Assembly: GCA_040776905.1 (NCBI GenBank)
Contig: JAXGZQ010000001.1
Coordinates: 1,240,001 to 1,304,000, forward strand
DNA: 64,000 nt
Reading direction: 5' to 3'
From: SLHU01 sp009929975
GTDB lineage: Bacteria > Bacillota > Clostridia > Saccharofermentanales > UBA5734
The notes under the pieces were generated by a model that saw only the letters and a list, made by a program, of their open reading frames with translations, was not told where the DNA came from and ran no database searches. The position numbers and the translations under genes are program-made. Positions 52,715 through 61,674 of the stretch are shown here, piece after piece (within the stretch, counting starts at the first letter, position 1; each line of letters opens with the position of its first letter).

Positions 52715-54796
52715 TTATACATCAGTATTTGCGTATTTTGCGTTAACTTGAATGAATTCGCGACGCGGCTCAACTTTGTCTCCCATCAGCAGTGTGAAGA
52801 CTTCATCGGTATTCTGTGCGTCGACGAGTTCAACTCGCAACATTTTTCTTGTTTCAGGATTCATGGTTGTTTCCCACAACTGGTCAGCACCCATTTCGCC
52901 TAATCCTTTATATCGCTGTAATTTAGGCTCTTTCCAGCCATTTTCTTCCTTGATACGTTCTACATCTGCCTCATCATAGGCGTAAAAGGCTTTATTTCCT
53001 TCATAGACCCGGAATAACGGCGGGCAGGCGATGTAAACATGACCGGCCTCGACAAGCGGGCGCATATGGCGGAACATGAAGGTCAGGAGAAGGGTGCGGA
53101 TATGGGATCCATCAACATCAGCGTCAGCCATGATGATGACTTTATGATAACGCAGCCTGTCAAGATCAAAATCACTGCCGATGCCCGCTCCCAGCGCCAT
53201 GACGACCGGAAGCAGCTTTTCATTTTCATAGACTTTATCAATTCGCGCTTTTTCAACATTGAGCATCTTGCCCCAGAGCGGCAGAATGGCCTGATATTTG
53301 CGTTCACGACCATTTTTGGCTGAGCCGCCGGCCGAATCACCTTCAACAATGAAGATTTCACAGAAACGCGGATCTTTTTCCTGGCAATCCGCCAGTTTAC
53401 CGGGCAGTGTATTGGACTCAAGCGCGTTTTTGCGCCGGGTCATTTCCCTGGCTTTTCTAGCCGCGTCTCTGGCACGCGCCGCAGACGTACACTTATCAAC
53501 GATCTGGCGTGCGACAGAAGGGTTTTCCTCCAGGTAGATCATGAGGCGATCGGCCATGACACTTTCAACCAGTGTGCGGATTTCGCTGTTGCCCAGTTTC
53601 GTCTTGGTTTGTCCTTCAAACTGAGGTTCAGGCAGTTTGACACTGATGATCGCACCAATGCCTTCACGGACATCTTCACCCTGCAGATTTTTGTCATTGG
53701 CCTTTAATAAGCCGTATTTTCGCGAATAATCATTCATGACCTTGGTCAAGGCCGCTTTGAACCCCGTCATATGAGTACCGCCCTCAATTGTGGCGATATT
53801 ATTGGCATATGAATAGATATTCTCAGCATATGAATTATTGTACTGAATCGCGACTTCAACGAAATACTGATCCTGCCTCGCGGCGATATAAATCGGTGGA
53901 TGGAACAGGACATCTTTGTGTTTGTTCAAGTACTCAACAAAAGAAATGATACCGCCATCATAATGCAGCGTCTTGTTGATTTCCTCATCTCCACGCGCGT
54001 CAATCAAGTGTATGGTGACTTCCTTGTTCAGAAAGGCCATCTCTCTATACCTGGTCAGCATCATAGAATAATCATATTCATATTCCTTGAATATCTCAGA
54101 ATCAGGCTTAAATGTAGTAATAGTACCAGTATTTTCACTTGTTCCTGTCACATGAAGTGGCTGTGTGGTCACGCCTTTGGCAAATTCGATTTCGTAAATT
54201 TTTCCATCACGCATGACAGAAACTTTCATCCATTCCGCCAAGGCATTGACCACCGATGCACCGACACCATGCAGGCCGCCGGATACACTATAGGCACCAC
54301 CGCCGAACTTTCCACCGGCATGCAGGATGGTGTGTACGACCTCTACCGTGGGAATTCCCATCTTGGGGTGGATACCGACCGGTATGCCGCTGCCATTGTC
54401 GATCACAGTGACAGAATGGTCTGGATTGAGACGGACTTCAATCTGATCGCAGCGCCCTGCCAAAGCTTCGTCAACTGAATTGGCAACGATCTCATAAATC
54501 AGATGGTGCAGGCCGCGCGTACTTGTATCACCGATATACATGCCCGGACGTTTGCGCACGGCTTCAAGACCCTCAAGCACCTGGATGTCCTGTTCTGTGT
54601 ATCTGGCCTTATTCGTGGTATCAAATGAATCATACTGACCCCTCAGTTCCACCTTTGATTCAGCGAAATCATCGTCGGTCAACGCTCTGGGATTTGTTGC
54701 TAAATTCATCAGTTCATCTGAATTTTCAAGGTCAAACAGATCTACATTTTCAGTTTGATCTTCGTTGTTCTGATGACCTTTATTTTCCTTACTCAA
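52715..54796 (-). CDS. gyrB: DNA gyrase subunit B
   Basis: 693 residues, including an N-terminal extension of about 65 acidic residues (DLFDLENSDELMNLATNP) before the usual start YTEQDIQVLEGLEAVRKRPGMYIG. The GHKL ATPase motifs (DNGSGIPVGIHP, GGLHGVGASVVNAL) and the TOPRIM motifs (EGDSAGGSA, IIMADADVDGSHI) are intact. It starts with TTG at 54796, with AAGGTGAT seven bases before it; no ATG is equally well placed. The gyrA gene does not follow; parA does. Confidence 0.97.
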   Translation of the reverse strand: MSKENKGHQNNEDQTENVDLFDLENSDELMNLATNPRALTDDDFAESKVELRGQYDSFDTTNKARYTEQDIQVLEGLEAVRKRPGMYIGDTSTRGLHHLIYEIVANSVDEALAGRCDQIEVRLNPDHSVTVIDNGSGIPVGIHPKMGIPTVEVVHTILHAGGKFGGGAYSVSGGLHGVGASVVNALAEWMKVSVMRDGKIYEIEFAKGVTTQPLHVTGTSENTGTITTFKPDSEIFKEYEYDYSMMLTRYREMAFLNKEVTIHLIDARGDEEINKTLHYDGGIISFVEYLNKHKDVLFHPPIYIAARQDQYFVEVAIQYNNSYAENIYSYANNIATIEGGTHMTGFKAALTKVMNDYSRKYGLLKANDKNLQGEDVREGIGAIISVKLPEPQFEGQTKTKLGNSEIRTLVESVMADRLMIYLEENPSVARQIVDKCTSAARARDAARKAREMTRRKNALESNTLPGKLADCQEKDPRFCEIFIVEGDSAGGSAKNGRERKYQAILPLWGKMLNVEKARIDKVYENEKLLPVVMALGAGIGSDFDLDRLRYHKVIIMADADVDGSHIRTLLLTFMFRHMRPLVEAGHVYIACPPLFRVYEGNKAFYAYDEADVERIKEENGWKEPKLQRYKGLGEMGADQLWETTMNPETRKMLRVELVDAQNTDEVFTLLMGDKVEPRREFIQVNAKYANTDV

Positions 54797-54826
54797 ACTA
54801 TCACCTTCCTGTTACTCAACCGTCAT

Positions 54827-55084
54827 CTAGAGCATCTGCTGCCAGCCCTGCCTCAGTCTGCGCCGCAGAGTCGCCGCCGAAATCGGCGACATATAGATAC
54901 GCTCATCGCTGACGATATAGGACCGCGGAATATCCGGCGATACCAATTCCATTTGCTCTCTCAACTCGGCCTGATGTAAAAAATCAAGCGTATCGGGCGT
55001 CTGGTCAATCGTCGCGTCAAGATCAAAGATACCGATAATTTGTTCATACGAGATCAGATATTCTCCGCCGATATGAAGATACAT
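54827..55084 (-). CDS. remB: RemB-like protein (DUF370, YaaB family)
   Basis: 85 residues. The start MYLHIGGEYLISYEQIIGIFDLD and the end SDERIYMSPISAATLRRR match the YaaB/RemB family that lies between recF and gyrB in B. subtilis, where it influences extracellular matrix genes. Position here is the same, between recF and gyrB. The ribosome site is weak (GAGGTG about 12 bases upstream). Confidence 0.88.
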   Translation of the reverse strand: MYLHIGGEYLISYEQIIGIFDLDATIDQTPDTLDFLHQAELREQMELVSPDIPRSYIVSDERIYMSPISAATLRRRLRQGWQQML

Positions 55085-55171
55085 CCCTTACAGACACCTC
55101 TCAGACACAGCGCTCAACGGTACCTTCGATCACTGGCTTAATAGAGTGATTATACCATATTTCCAGGCGTT

Positions 55172-56386
55172 TTACGAGCTGGAAGGCCTCGTATCGGTCA
55201 GCTTGAGGACCTTGCCCTGATGAACATGATAATAGCTGATCACCGGTTCCTTACGGTTGTCGTCATGCCTGAACATTCTGACAATCTGATCCGCGTCTGT
55301 GCAAGTTATAAAGACTTGTGATTCATTTATATGTGATAAAAGACGATCGCGTCTTTGCTCATCCAGCTCGGACATCACATCATCGAGCAGCAGGACCGGC
55401 GGTTCGCCAGTCTCTTCACTAAGAATTTGAAGCTCGGCCAGTTTCAGAGCCAGAACGGCCGATCGCTGTTGTCCCTGAGAGGCATATGGCTTCAGACCCT
55501 CACCGTTCAGGCTCATTTCCAGATCATCACGGTGCGGTCCATATAACGTATTTCCTCTTTCTATATCTTCGTAAATATTAGTTTTAAGTTTTTCATAAAA
55601 CTGATTTGATATTATTTCAATACTGTTATCAAGACTTATTCCCGATATTGATTTATATTTTACGTTTAACTCTTCTTTTCCGGACGATATTTCTTTTTGT
55701 GATTTTTCAGCGATTTCACTGATTCTCCGGCAAAAATGATGCCGCTGCAGCATGATGGCAGCCGCTTCTTTTGACATGGCCTGGTCCCAGATTTCCAGTT
55801 GTAGCATTTGCTGATCATTCAGCTTGCCCTCTTGCCGGCGCAGGGATGATCTGAATTGTTTCAGCAGTTGATTACGCTGGACAAGATATTGGCTATAATG
55901 CTGGAGATGAAGAAAATATGAAGGACGGAGCTGTGAAATCAGCAAATCAATAAACCGCCGTCGTGTTGATGGACCTTCCTTGACCAGCATCAGATCTTCC
56001 GGCGCGAAGATCACCGCATGAAACAGGCCCATCAGATCACCGATCCGGTTGAGCCGCATGCCGTTCTGAAAAATATGCCGCTGCGAACGCGTCCGTGACG
56101 GGTCTCCCTGGATGCTGTCCAGATAATGGATCGTGATGGTTTCCTCTGTCATCTGCCGGTCCGCAAAACCCAGATTAACACGATACTGGTTCTCTCCATG
56201 ATGGATCAGGTCACCATCGCGCGCGGTTCGATGTGACCGGGCGCAGGCACAAAGATAGATCGCTTCCAGTATATTGGTCTTACCCTGCGCGTTTGCGCCA
56301 AAAAAGACATTGATGCCCGGATGGACATCAATCTCTTCATCTTCATAATTTCTGAATGTTGTTAATTTAATCTTTTGAACAATCAT
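55172..56386 (-). CDS. recF: DNA replication and repair protein RecF
   Basis: 404 residues, somewhat longer than B. subtilis RecF (about 370). Walker A GANAQGKTNILEAIY (about 31-45), the signature GLKPYASQGQQRSAVLALKLAEL near 320 and Walker B PPVLLLDDVMSELD (about 348) are intact. It loads RecA at gaps. It starts three bases after the dnaN stop. The small S4-domain gene (yaaA) that separates dnaN and recF in many Firmicutes is missing here. Confidence 0.96.
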   Translation of the reverse strand: MIVQKIKLTTFRNYEDEEIDVHPGINVFFGANAQGKTNILEAIYLCACARSHRTARDGDLIHHGENQYRVNLGFADRQMTEETITIHYLDSIQGDPSRTRSQRHIFQNGMRLNRIGDLMGLFHAVIFAPEDLMLVKEGPSTRRRFIDLLISQLRPSYFLHLQHYSQYLVQRNQLLKQFRSSLRRQEGKLNDQQMLQLEIWDQAMSKEAAAIMLQRHHFCRRISEIAEKSQKEISSGKEELNVKYKSISGISLDNSIEIISNQFYEKLKTNIYEDIERGNTLYGPHRDDLEMSLNGEGLKPYASQGQQRSAVLALKLAELQILSEETGEPPVLLLDDVMSELDEQRRDRLLSHINESQVFITCTDADQIVRMFRHDDNRKEPVISYYHVHQGKVLKLTDTRPSSS

Positions 56387-56389
56387 TTC

Positions 56390-57490
56390 CTATCGTCTCA
56401 GCGGCAATACCAGATAAGCAAATTCATCGCTGTCAGCCGGTTTCAGAACACAGGGCCCCATGCTGCCATTGAATACAATGGTAATCTCATCTTCTTCAAT
56501 GACACGCAGCGCGTCAATAAAATAGCGGGGATTGAAATCAATGTCGATCCGTTCGCCCGTCATTGAAACAGAAATCTCTTCCCGCAGTGTTCCGACCTCA
56601 GTATTGGCACTGACCACCAGAGTATCATCATCAGGCATGGTCAGGCGCACAGGAAAACGCCGTTCCTCGGTTGTAATAACCAGATGGGCCCGCTCGATCG
56701 CGTTGAGCATCGCTTCCGGTGATATTGTCATTGTTGTTTCTGCGGTCTGCGGCAGAATACCCATATAATTCATGTATTCCCCTTGGATCAGACGGGAAAC
56801 GATTTTAACCCGTCCGGTATTACAGAGAATATGATTTCTTGAGAGTTGAATTGCCACCGGTTCATCAATCGCTTCGAGAATACGTCCCACTTCCAGGAGC
56901 GCTTTGCCCGGTATGATGAATTTGAGATCCGGCAGTTCCGTTTCCAGCTGATGACGGCGTAGTGCCAGGCGGAAGCCATCAATCGCCACCATTTCGATCT
57001 GCTGCCCTTCAGCCTTGAAGAATGCACCATTGAGGATCGGCCGGCTTTCATCGGTACTGACCGCGAAAATTGTCTGGCGGATCATTTCCTTGAGCAGCCG
57101 CTGCGGCAGATGGATGATTTGTTCCTCTTCAACCTCGGGAATTCGGGGATAATCATCCGCTGACAGGCCACGGATTGAAAAATGCGTGCTGTTGCATTCA
57201 ATTTTCACCGTTTGATTGGCCGCGGATTCGATACTGACAATATCTTCCGGCAGTTTACGGATAATATCGCCGAACATGCGTGCGTTCAGGATGATACTGC
57301 CTTCTTCCATGACATCCGCATCCATCTGCCATTCAATTCCGGTTTCGAGATCATAACCGGTCAGTTTCAGTTCTTTTCCGGCTTCAATCAGGATCCCTTC
57401 AAGAACAGGCATCGTTGAACGTGATGCGACCGCCTTCTGAACAATGCTGATACCTTCCATCAGCTGATCACGTGAGCAGATAAATTTCAT
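56390..57490 (-). CDS. dnaN: DNA polymerase III beta sliding clamp
   Basis: 366 residues. The start MKFICSRDQLMEGISIVQKAVASR and RPILNGAFF, then the C-terminal FNPRYFIDALR...VLPLRR, where the last residues follow the clamp pattern (usually MPMRL). ATG 57490 has AGGAGG eight bases upstream; the in-frame Met at 57523 does not. Forms the ring that tethers polymerase. It is transcribed away from oriC. Confidence 0.97.
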   Translation of the reverse strand: MKFICSRDQLMEGISIVQKAVASRSTMPVLEGILIEAGKELKLTGYDLETGIEWQMDADVMEEGSIILNARMFGDIIRKLPEDIVSIESAANQTVKIECNSTHFSIRGLSADDYPRIPEVEEEQIIHLPQRLLKEMIRQTIFAVSTDESRPILNGAFFKAEGQQIEMVAIDGFRLALRRHQLETELPDLKFIIPGKALLEVGRILEAIDEPVAIQLSRNHILCNTGRVKIVSRLIQGEYMNYMGILPQTAETTMTISPEAMLNAIERAHLVITTEERRFPVRLTMPDDDTLVVSANTEVGTLREEISVSMTGERIDIDFNPRYFIDALRVIEEDEITIVFNGSMGPCVLKPADSDEFAYLVLPLRR

Positions 57491-57755
57491 GGTCCGTTCC
57501 TCCTGTGCACGCTTGTCGTACATAACTTAGTCTATATATTTTATCACTTTTCTTCTTATGTGGTGTGAATCATGTTGATAACCGCGCTGAGGCCATCGCA
57601 GTCGGTGTTTCGCCTGTTCATAAGCTGTGCAGAACACCTTGGCTTTAACCCTCATTTTGTGAACAGTTATTCACAGTATGTTTATCCACAGGCCATCCAG
57701 ACGATGTTATCCACTTATCCACACCGGTTTTGTGGATAACGTTCGTATGTTCCTT
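57491..57755 (+). other. Replication origin oriC with DnaA boxes
   Basis: The dnaA-dnaN gap has a cluster of DnaA boxes: TTATTCACA (57667), TTATCCACA (57682), TTATCCACT (57707), TTATCCACA (57715, overlapping by one base) and an inverted TGTGGATAA (57731). Weaker ones are at 57573 and 57615 (inverted). An AT-rich stretch at 57531-57560 next to dnaN is a candidate unwinding element. Confidence 0.85.
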
Positions 57756-59090
57756 TTAATGTGCCAACCTGGCTTTAATCTCGTCGATATCCTTTTTCAG
57801 GGGGGAACCTGGCTTTGCCAGCTCTGTTTTCACCTTTGTACAGGCGTGCATGACCGTTGTGTGATCACGTCCACCGAATTCAAGACCAATCTGCGGCAGG
57901 GTCATGTTGAGAAAATTGCGGCACAGATACATGGCCAGCTGACGCGGATTCGTCACTTCCTTGCTGCGGCGGTTTGACTTCAGGTCCTCGACGGTTACGT
58001 GATAATAATGGGAAACGACATCCATGATCACGGAGGAGGTGACTTTTCTGGTTTCAACCGGCTGGATGATGTCTTTGAGTGCTTCACGGGCGATATCGAG
58101 GGTAATGGAACCCGCCAGCAGCGAATAACAGAGCACCGTATTGAAGGCCCCTTCCAGTTCACGGATATTGGAGGCAACATGCGAAGCGATGAAATCAAAG
58201 ACTTCTTCGGGAACCGTCGCGTGGCTGCTCTGCGCTCTGCGTTTGAGAATCGCGACACGGGTCTCATAATCCGGTGGCTGGATGTCCACCGTCAGGCCGC
58301 AGGAGAAGCGGGTACGCAGGCGCTCTTCCAGAGAGGCCAGGCTCTGGGGCGGCTTGTCGCAGGTCATGACGATATTTTTACCTGACTCGTACAGCGTGTT
58401 GAAAGTATGGAAAAATTCAATCTGCATCTGTTCCTTACCTTCAATAAACTGGATATCGTCGATCAGCAGCATGTCGGTATTACGGTATTTACTGCGAAAA
58501 TCATCATACTTATTTTCTTTGATGGTATAGATAAACTCATTGACAAACTGTTCACACTGGACATAAAGCACTTTTTTCTCGGGATGGCGCTCCGTCACGA
58601 AATTGCCGATCGCGTGCATGAGATGTGTCTTGCCCAGACCGGAACCGCCATAGAGAAACAGCGGGTTGAAATTGCGGCCGCCCTGCTTTTCGGCGACCGC
58701 GACACAGGCGGCATGCGCAAAACGGTTCCCGCTGCCGACCACAAACGCCTCAAACGTATACTGGCCGTTCAGTCGGCTCTGTCCGATCACATCTGAGACC
58801 GGTTCATACGGCTCTGAGCTGATCGACGCCTTTGGTTCCGGCTGGCCGACAATAATATCAACATTGTAGTCAACAGAAGACGCGGCGCGTATCGTATTGC
58901 GGATCAGCGGAATATACTGGTCGACAAAGGTTTTGTGAAAATCATTCGGAGCAGACAAAACAAAGGAGTCTTTTTCAGCCGAAACCGCCACCAGGGGAAG
59001 AATCCACGTATTCAGGCTGATGACAGACATCTCGCCTTCAAGCAGCCGCAGTGTTCTCTGCCAGATTTGACTGACAAAATTTTGTTCCAT
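57756..59090 (-). CDS. dnaA: Chromosomal replication initiator DnaA
   Basis: 444 residues. Domain I lies at the start (QIWQRTLRLLEGEMSVISLNTWILPL). The AAA+ part carries Walker A LFLYGGSGLGKTHLMHAIG (about 140-158) and Walker B DMLLIDDIQFI. Domain IV ends with the DnaA signature GGRDHTTVMHACTKV, which contacts DnaA boxes. I start at ATG 59090, with GGGGTGG before it; an in-frame ATG at 59123 has no ribosome site. A box-like TTATCCACC overlaps the start region (59095-59103). Confidence 0.96.
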   Translation of the reverse strand: MEQNFVSQIWQRTLRLLEGEMSVISLNTWILPLVAVSAEKDSFVLSAPNDFHKTFVDQYIPLIRNTIRAASSVDYNVDIIVGQPEPKASISSEPYEPVSDVIGQSRLNGQYTFEAFVVGSGNRFAHAACVAVAEKQGGRNFNPLFLYGGSGLGKTHLMHAIGNFVTERHPEKKVLYVQCEQFVNEFIYTIKENKYDDFRSKYRNTDMLLIDDIQFIEGKEQMQIEFFHTFNTLYESGKNIVMTCDKPPQSLASLEERLRTRFSCGLTVDIQPPDYETRVAILKRRAQSSHATVPEEVFDFIASHVASNIRELEGAFNTVLCYSLLAGSITLDIAREALKDIIQPVETRKVTSSVIMDVVSHYYHVTVEDLKSNRRSKEVTNPRQLAMYLCRNFLNMTLPQIGLEFGGRDHTTVMHACTKVKTELAKPGSPLKKDIDEIKARLAH

Positions 59091-59199
59091 TACATTATCC
59101 ACCCCGTTATCGTCAATACTCATATCTTATCAGAAAGCCGAGGGCAAAAAAAGGCGGACGCCGTGTGGACGCTCCGGCTGTCTGGAGCAGGAAAGCCTG

Positions 59200-59208
59200 T
59201 GATATACT
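59200..59208 (+). promoter_or_regulatory. Extended -10 promoter of the small membrane gene
   Basis: TGATATACT, about 47 bases before the TTG start. Confidence 0.5.
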
Positions 59209-59255
59209 GACAGCATGGTATAACGAACGCCTGACAGAGACAGAGGTGATCTCCA

Positions 59256-59516
59256 TTGGATTTTGTCTATTTCGCATTTTCATCCCTGAGTGTGGCGCTG
59301 ATTGTCCTGCTTCTTGCCCTTCTTTTTGGCAAGACCGACCGCCTGCTGGCCTGGCGTTATCTGATCGCCGCCCTGATTGCGGGTATCCTGTATTATAACC
59401 TGTTACTGGCAACAGCGCGAGAGCAAATCATCATTTATTATCTTTTGAATGGCGTGCCGCAGGTCCTTCTCTTTATCATTCTGCTGGTTTTCCTGCGCCG
59501 GAAAAGGCAGGCTTGA
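59256..59516 (+). CDS. Small three-helix membrane protein of unknown function
   Basis: 86 residues, starting with TTG (AGAGGTGAT five bases upstream); no ATG or GTG fits. Three hydrophobic segments: FVYFAFSSLSVALIVLLLALLFG, LIAALIAGILYYNLLLA and YYLLNGVPQVLLFIILLVFL, the first given in part. It ends with basic RRKRQA. Not recognised. The HAD gene starts at the next base (TGA then ATG), so they are co-translated. Confidence 0.7.
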   Translation: MDFVYFAFSSLSVALIVLLLALLFGKTDRLLAWRYLIAALIAGILYYNLLLATAREQIIIYYLLNGVPQVLLFIILLVFLRRKRQA

Positions 59517-60176
59517 ATGAGTTTGACGCGTCAAGCCGGTCTCAATACATATCATCCCTCCCCATCTGAAAATATTGATGTTATTGTGTTTGATCTGGGG
59601 AATGTCCTTGTTCAGCTCGACACAGCCGCATCACTGTGGCCGGCTCTCGATCCACATAGTGAAGCGGGCCTTCTGCGCCAACAGTCCTGGGGCCGGCATC
59701 CGGCTGTCCGCGGTTATGAAAGCGGATCCATCCGGGATATCGAGACGGTTTATGACCGGATGCGTCAGGATGATCCCGAGCTGATCGGACGCGAGGGCTT
59801 TCTGGCGGCATTCAACCGGATCATCGGAACCTTGTATCCGCAGACGATTGATCTTCTGACACAACTCAAAGGCCGCTATCGGCTGATCATGCTGTCCAAC
59901 ACAAGTCCGGCCCACTGGCAGCTGGTTGAACAGCGGGACCAGCTGAGCCCTTACTTTGAACGCTGTCTGCTCTCCTATGAGATCGGGTGCCTCAAGCCGG
60001 ATCCCCGCTGCTATGAGATCCTGCTTGACGCCTGTCGCTGTCAGGCGGACAAAATCATCTATTTTGATGATCGTACGGAAAACATAAGACAAGCGGAATT
60101 GTTTGGCATTAAGGCTTATCAAACCTATGGTGGCCATCAAATAGAGCTTCTTTTACATCAACTTCAGCTGATATAA
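59517..60176 (+). CDS. HAD-family phosphatase (YihX-like)
   Basis: 219 residues. Motif I DLGNVL (about 26-31; the Asp nucleophile with the GNV(I/L) pattern of YihX instead of DxDxT), motif II LIMLSNTSPAHW, motif III CLKPDPRCYE and motif IV IIYFDDRTEN follow in order. YihX removes phosphate from alpha-D-glucose-1-phosphate; that substrate would fit the GH94 product, but this is only family-level inference. The stop overlaps the -10 of the next gene. Confidence 0.85.
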   Translation: MSLTRQAGLNTYHPSPSENIDVIVFDLGNVLVQLDTAASLWPALDPHSEAGLLRQQSWGRHPAVRGYESGSIRDIETVYDRMRQDDPELIGREGFLAAFNRIIGTLYPQTIDLLTQLKGRYRLIMLSNTSPAHWQLVEQRDQLSPYFERCLLSYEIGCLKPDPRCYEILLDACRCQADKIIYFDDRTENIRQAELFGIKAYQTYGGHQIELLLHQLQLI

Positions 60177-60177
60177 T
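60169..60177 (+). promoter_or_regulatory. Extended -10 promoter of the glycerol-1-phosphate dehydrogenase gene
   Basis: TGATATAAT, overlapping the HAD stop codon, 36-44 bases before the ATG. Confidence 0.5.
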
Positions 60178-60213
60178 TTCAGAAACCATTCTATTGAGAA
60201 AGTGTATATAAAT

Positions 60214-61665
60214 ATGAAGATGGACATTTCTCTCGATCCAAAACTGAAAGAAGACCAGTTTTCCGCCTGGTATGACCCACGCAGCTGGCGTCATCTGACG
60301 GATCAAGCCACGGTGGAGTCGTGGCTGGGCCGCTCGATGATCTGTCCTGCCTGTGGCCGTCAGCATACGATTACGACCCGGGCGATCACTGCCGCCAGCC
60401 CTCTGGCGGACTGCGCCGCTGATCTGATTCAGGCGCTCGGATTTGACGGACGGGCCCTGATCGTCATGGATCGCCGGACCGAGGCGGCCGCCGGCGCTGC
60501 GCTGGCGGAGCAATTGAGCCGTTTTCATCCGGCGGCTTTTGTGTTCGCGGAAGAACATCTTCACGCGGATGAAAACGCGCTGGGCCAGCTGATGATGGGA
60601 CTGGCCAATCGACCGGATTTTCTTATTTCCTGCGGCAGCGGAACCGTAACGGATATCACGCGCTACCTCAGTTATGTATCTGAAATTCCTTTTATCGCGG
60701 TCGCGACAGCGGCCTCAGTCGACGGATACGCGTCCGCGACAACCCCGCTGCTGCACCATGGATTTAAGCGCACGTTTCCCGGTGTGGCACCGCAGGCGAT
60801 CTTCTATGATCCGCAGGTTCTGGCCCAGGCACCCCCTGCGATGACGGCCGCCGGCTTTGCTGATGTGCTGGCCAAAGTTGTCGCGTTGCTTGATTGGCGT
60901 CTGGCCTGGCATCTGGAAGACGAGCCTTACTGTCCGCTGATCGCCGGTCTGGTCGACCGTGCGGTCGCTGATTGCCTGAGCCTGGCCGGAGATCTGGCCT
61001 GGCTGCCGGATCAGGTCGACAGCCACACGATGGATCGACGGGCCAAAGCCTGCGATCAGCTGATGTCAGCGCTCTCATTGACCGGGATTGCCATGCAGAT
61101 GATGGGGACATCCCGCCCTGCTTCGGGTGCGGACCACCAGATCTCACATCTGCTGGAAATGCGTGATGTGAAAAACGGCCGGGCCGCGAGCCTGCATGGT
61201 GACAAGGTCGGCCTGGGTACACTGATCAGCCTGTCAATGTATCAGTCCCTGTTCGAAGAACGGTCTCTGCCGGCACAGCATCCGATCCTGCCGGCCGCTC
61301 GCTGGGCACAGGAGGTCCGGCGTGTCTATGGGCAACAGGCTGTGACCGCTCTGGCGATCAACGAGCCTGAACCGCCGCAGGGTGCGCTCTGGGAAGCGCA
61401 GAAGATACGTCTGGACGCCGCGATGAACGCGTTCGGTTATGAGGCCATCTCATCCTTTGCCGGTCTGCTGCCGCGCGCGGAGGCGCTGATCACGGCGATG
61501 GGCGGGCCGACGCGGGCTTCGCAGCTCGGCTATACGCGTCAGGATCTTTATGACGCAGTCGCTTTCGGCAAAGAAAACCGGCCAAAACTGACTGTTCTGC
61601 GACTGGCGGAACGTTTTGGCCGGCTCTATGATCTGGCGCAGGACGCCGCGGATCACTGGATCTGA
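60214..61665 (+). CDS. sn-Glycerol-1-phosphate dehydrogenase (AraM-like)
   Basis: 483 residues. Fe-ADH family: CGSGTVTDITRYLS (cofactor loop), ATAASVDGYASATTPLL and AGFADVLAKVVALLDWRLAW carry the metal/substrate residues of the AraM/EgsA branch, and KRTFPGVAPQAIFYDP follows. It reduces dihydroxyacetone phosphate to glycerol-1-phosphate; AraM is in the arabinose operon of B. subtilis, and here it lies tail-to-tail with a GH51 arabinofuranosidase. The start is uncertain: GTG 60202 or ATG 60214, neither with a strong ribosome site. Confidence 0.87.
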   Translation: MKMDISLDPKLKEDQFSAWYDPRSWRHLTDQATVESWLGRSMICPACGRQHTITTRAITAASPLADCAADLIQALGFDGRALIVMDRRTEAAAGAALAEQLSRFHPAAFVFAEEHLHADENALGQLMMGLANRPDFLISCGSGTVTDITRYLSYVSEIPFIAVATAASVDGYASATTPLLHHGFKRTFPGVAPQAIFYDPQVLAQAPPAMTAAGFADVLAKVVALLDWRLAWHLEDEPYCPLIAGLVDRAVADCLSLAGDLAWLPDQVDSHTMDRRAKACDQLMSALSLTGIAMQMMGTSRPASGADHQISHLLEMRDVKNGRAASLHGDKVGLGTLISLSMYQSLFEERSLPAQHPILPAARWAQEVRRVYGQQAVTALAINEPEPPQGALWEAQKIRLDAAMNAFGYEAISSFAGLLPRAEALITAMGGPTRASQLGYTRQDLYDAVAFGKENRPKLTVLRLAERFGRLYDLAQDAADHWI

Positions 61666-61674
61666 ATCGGTTTT

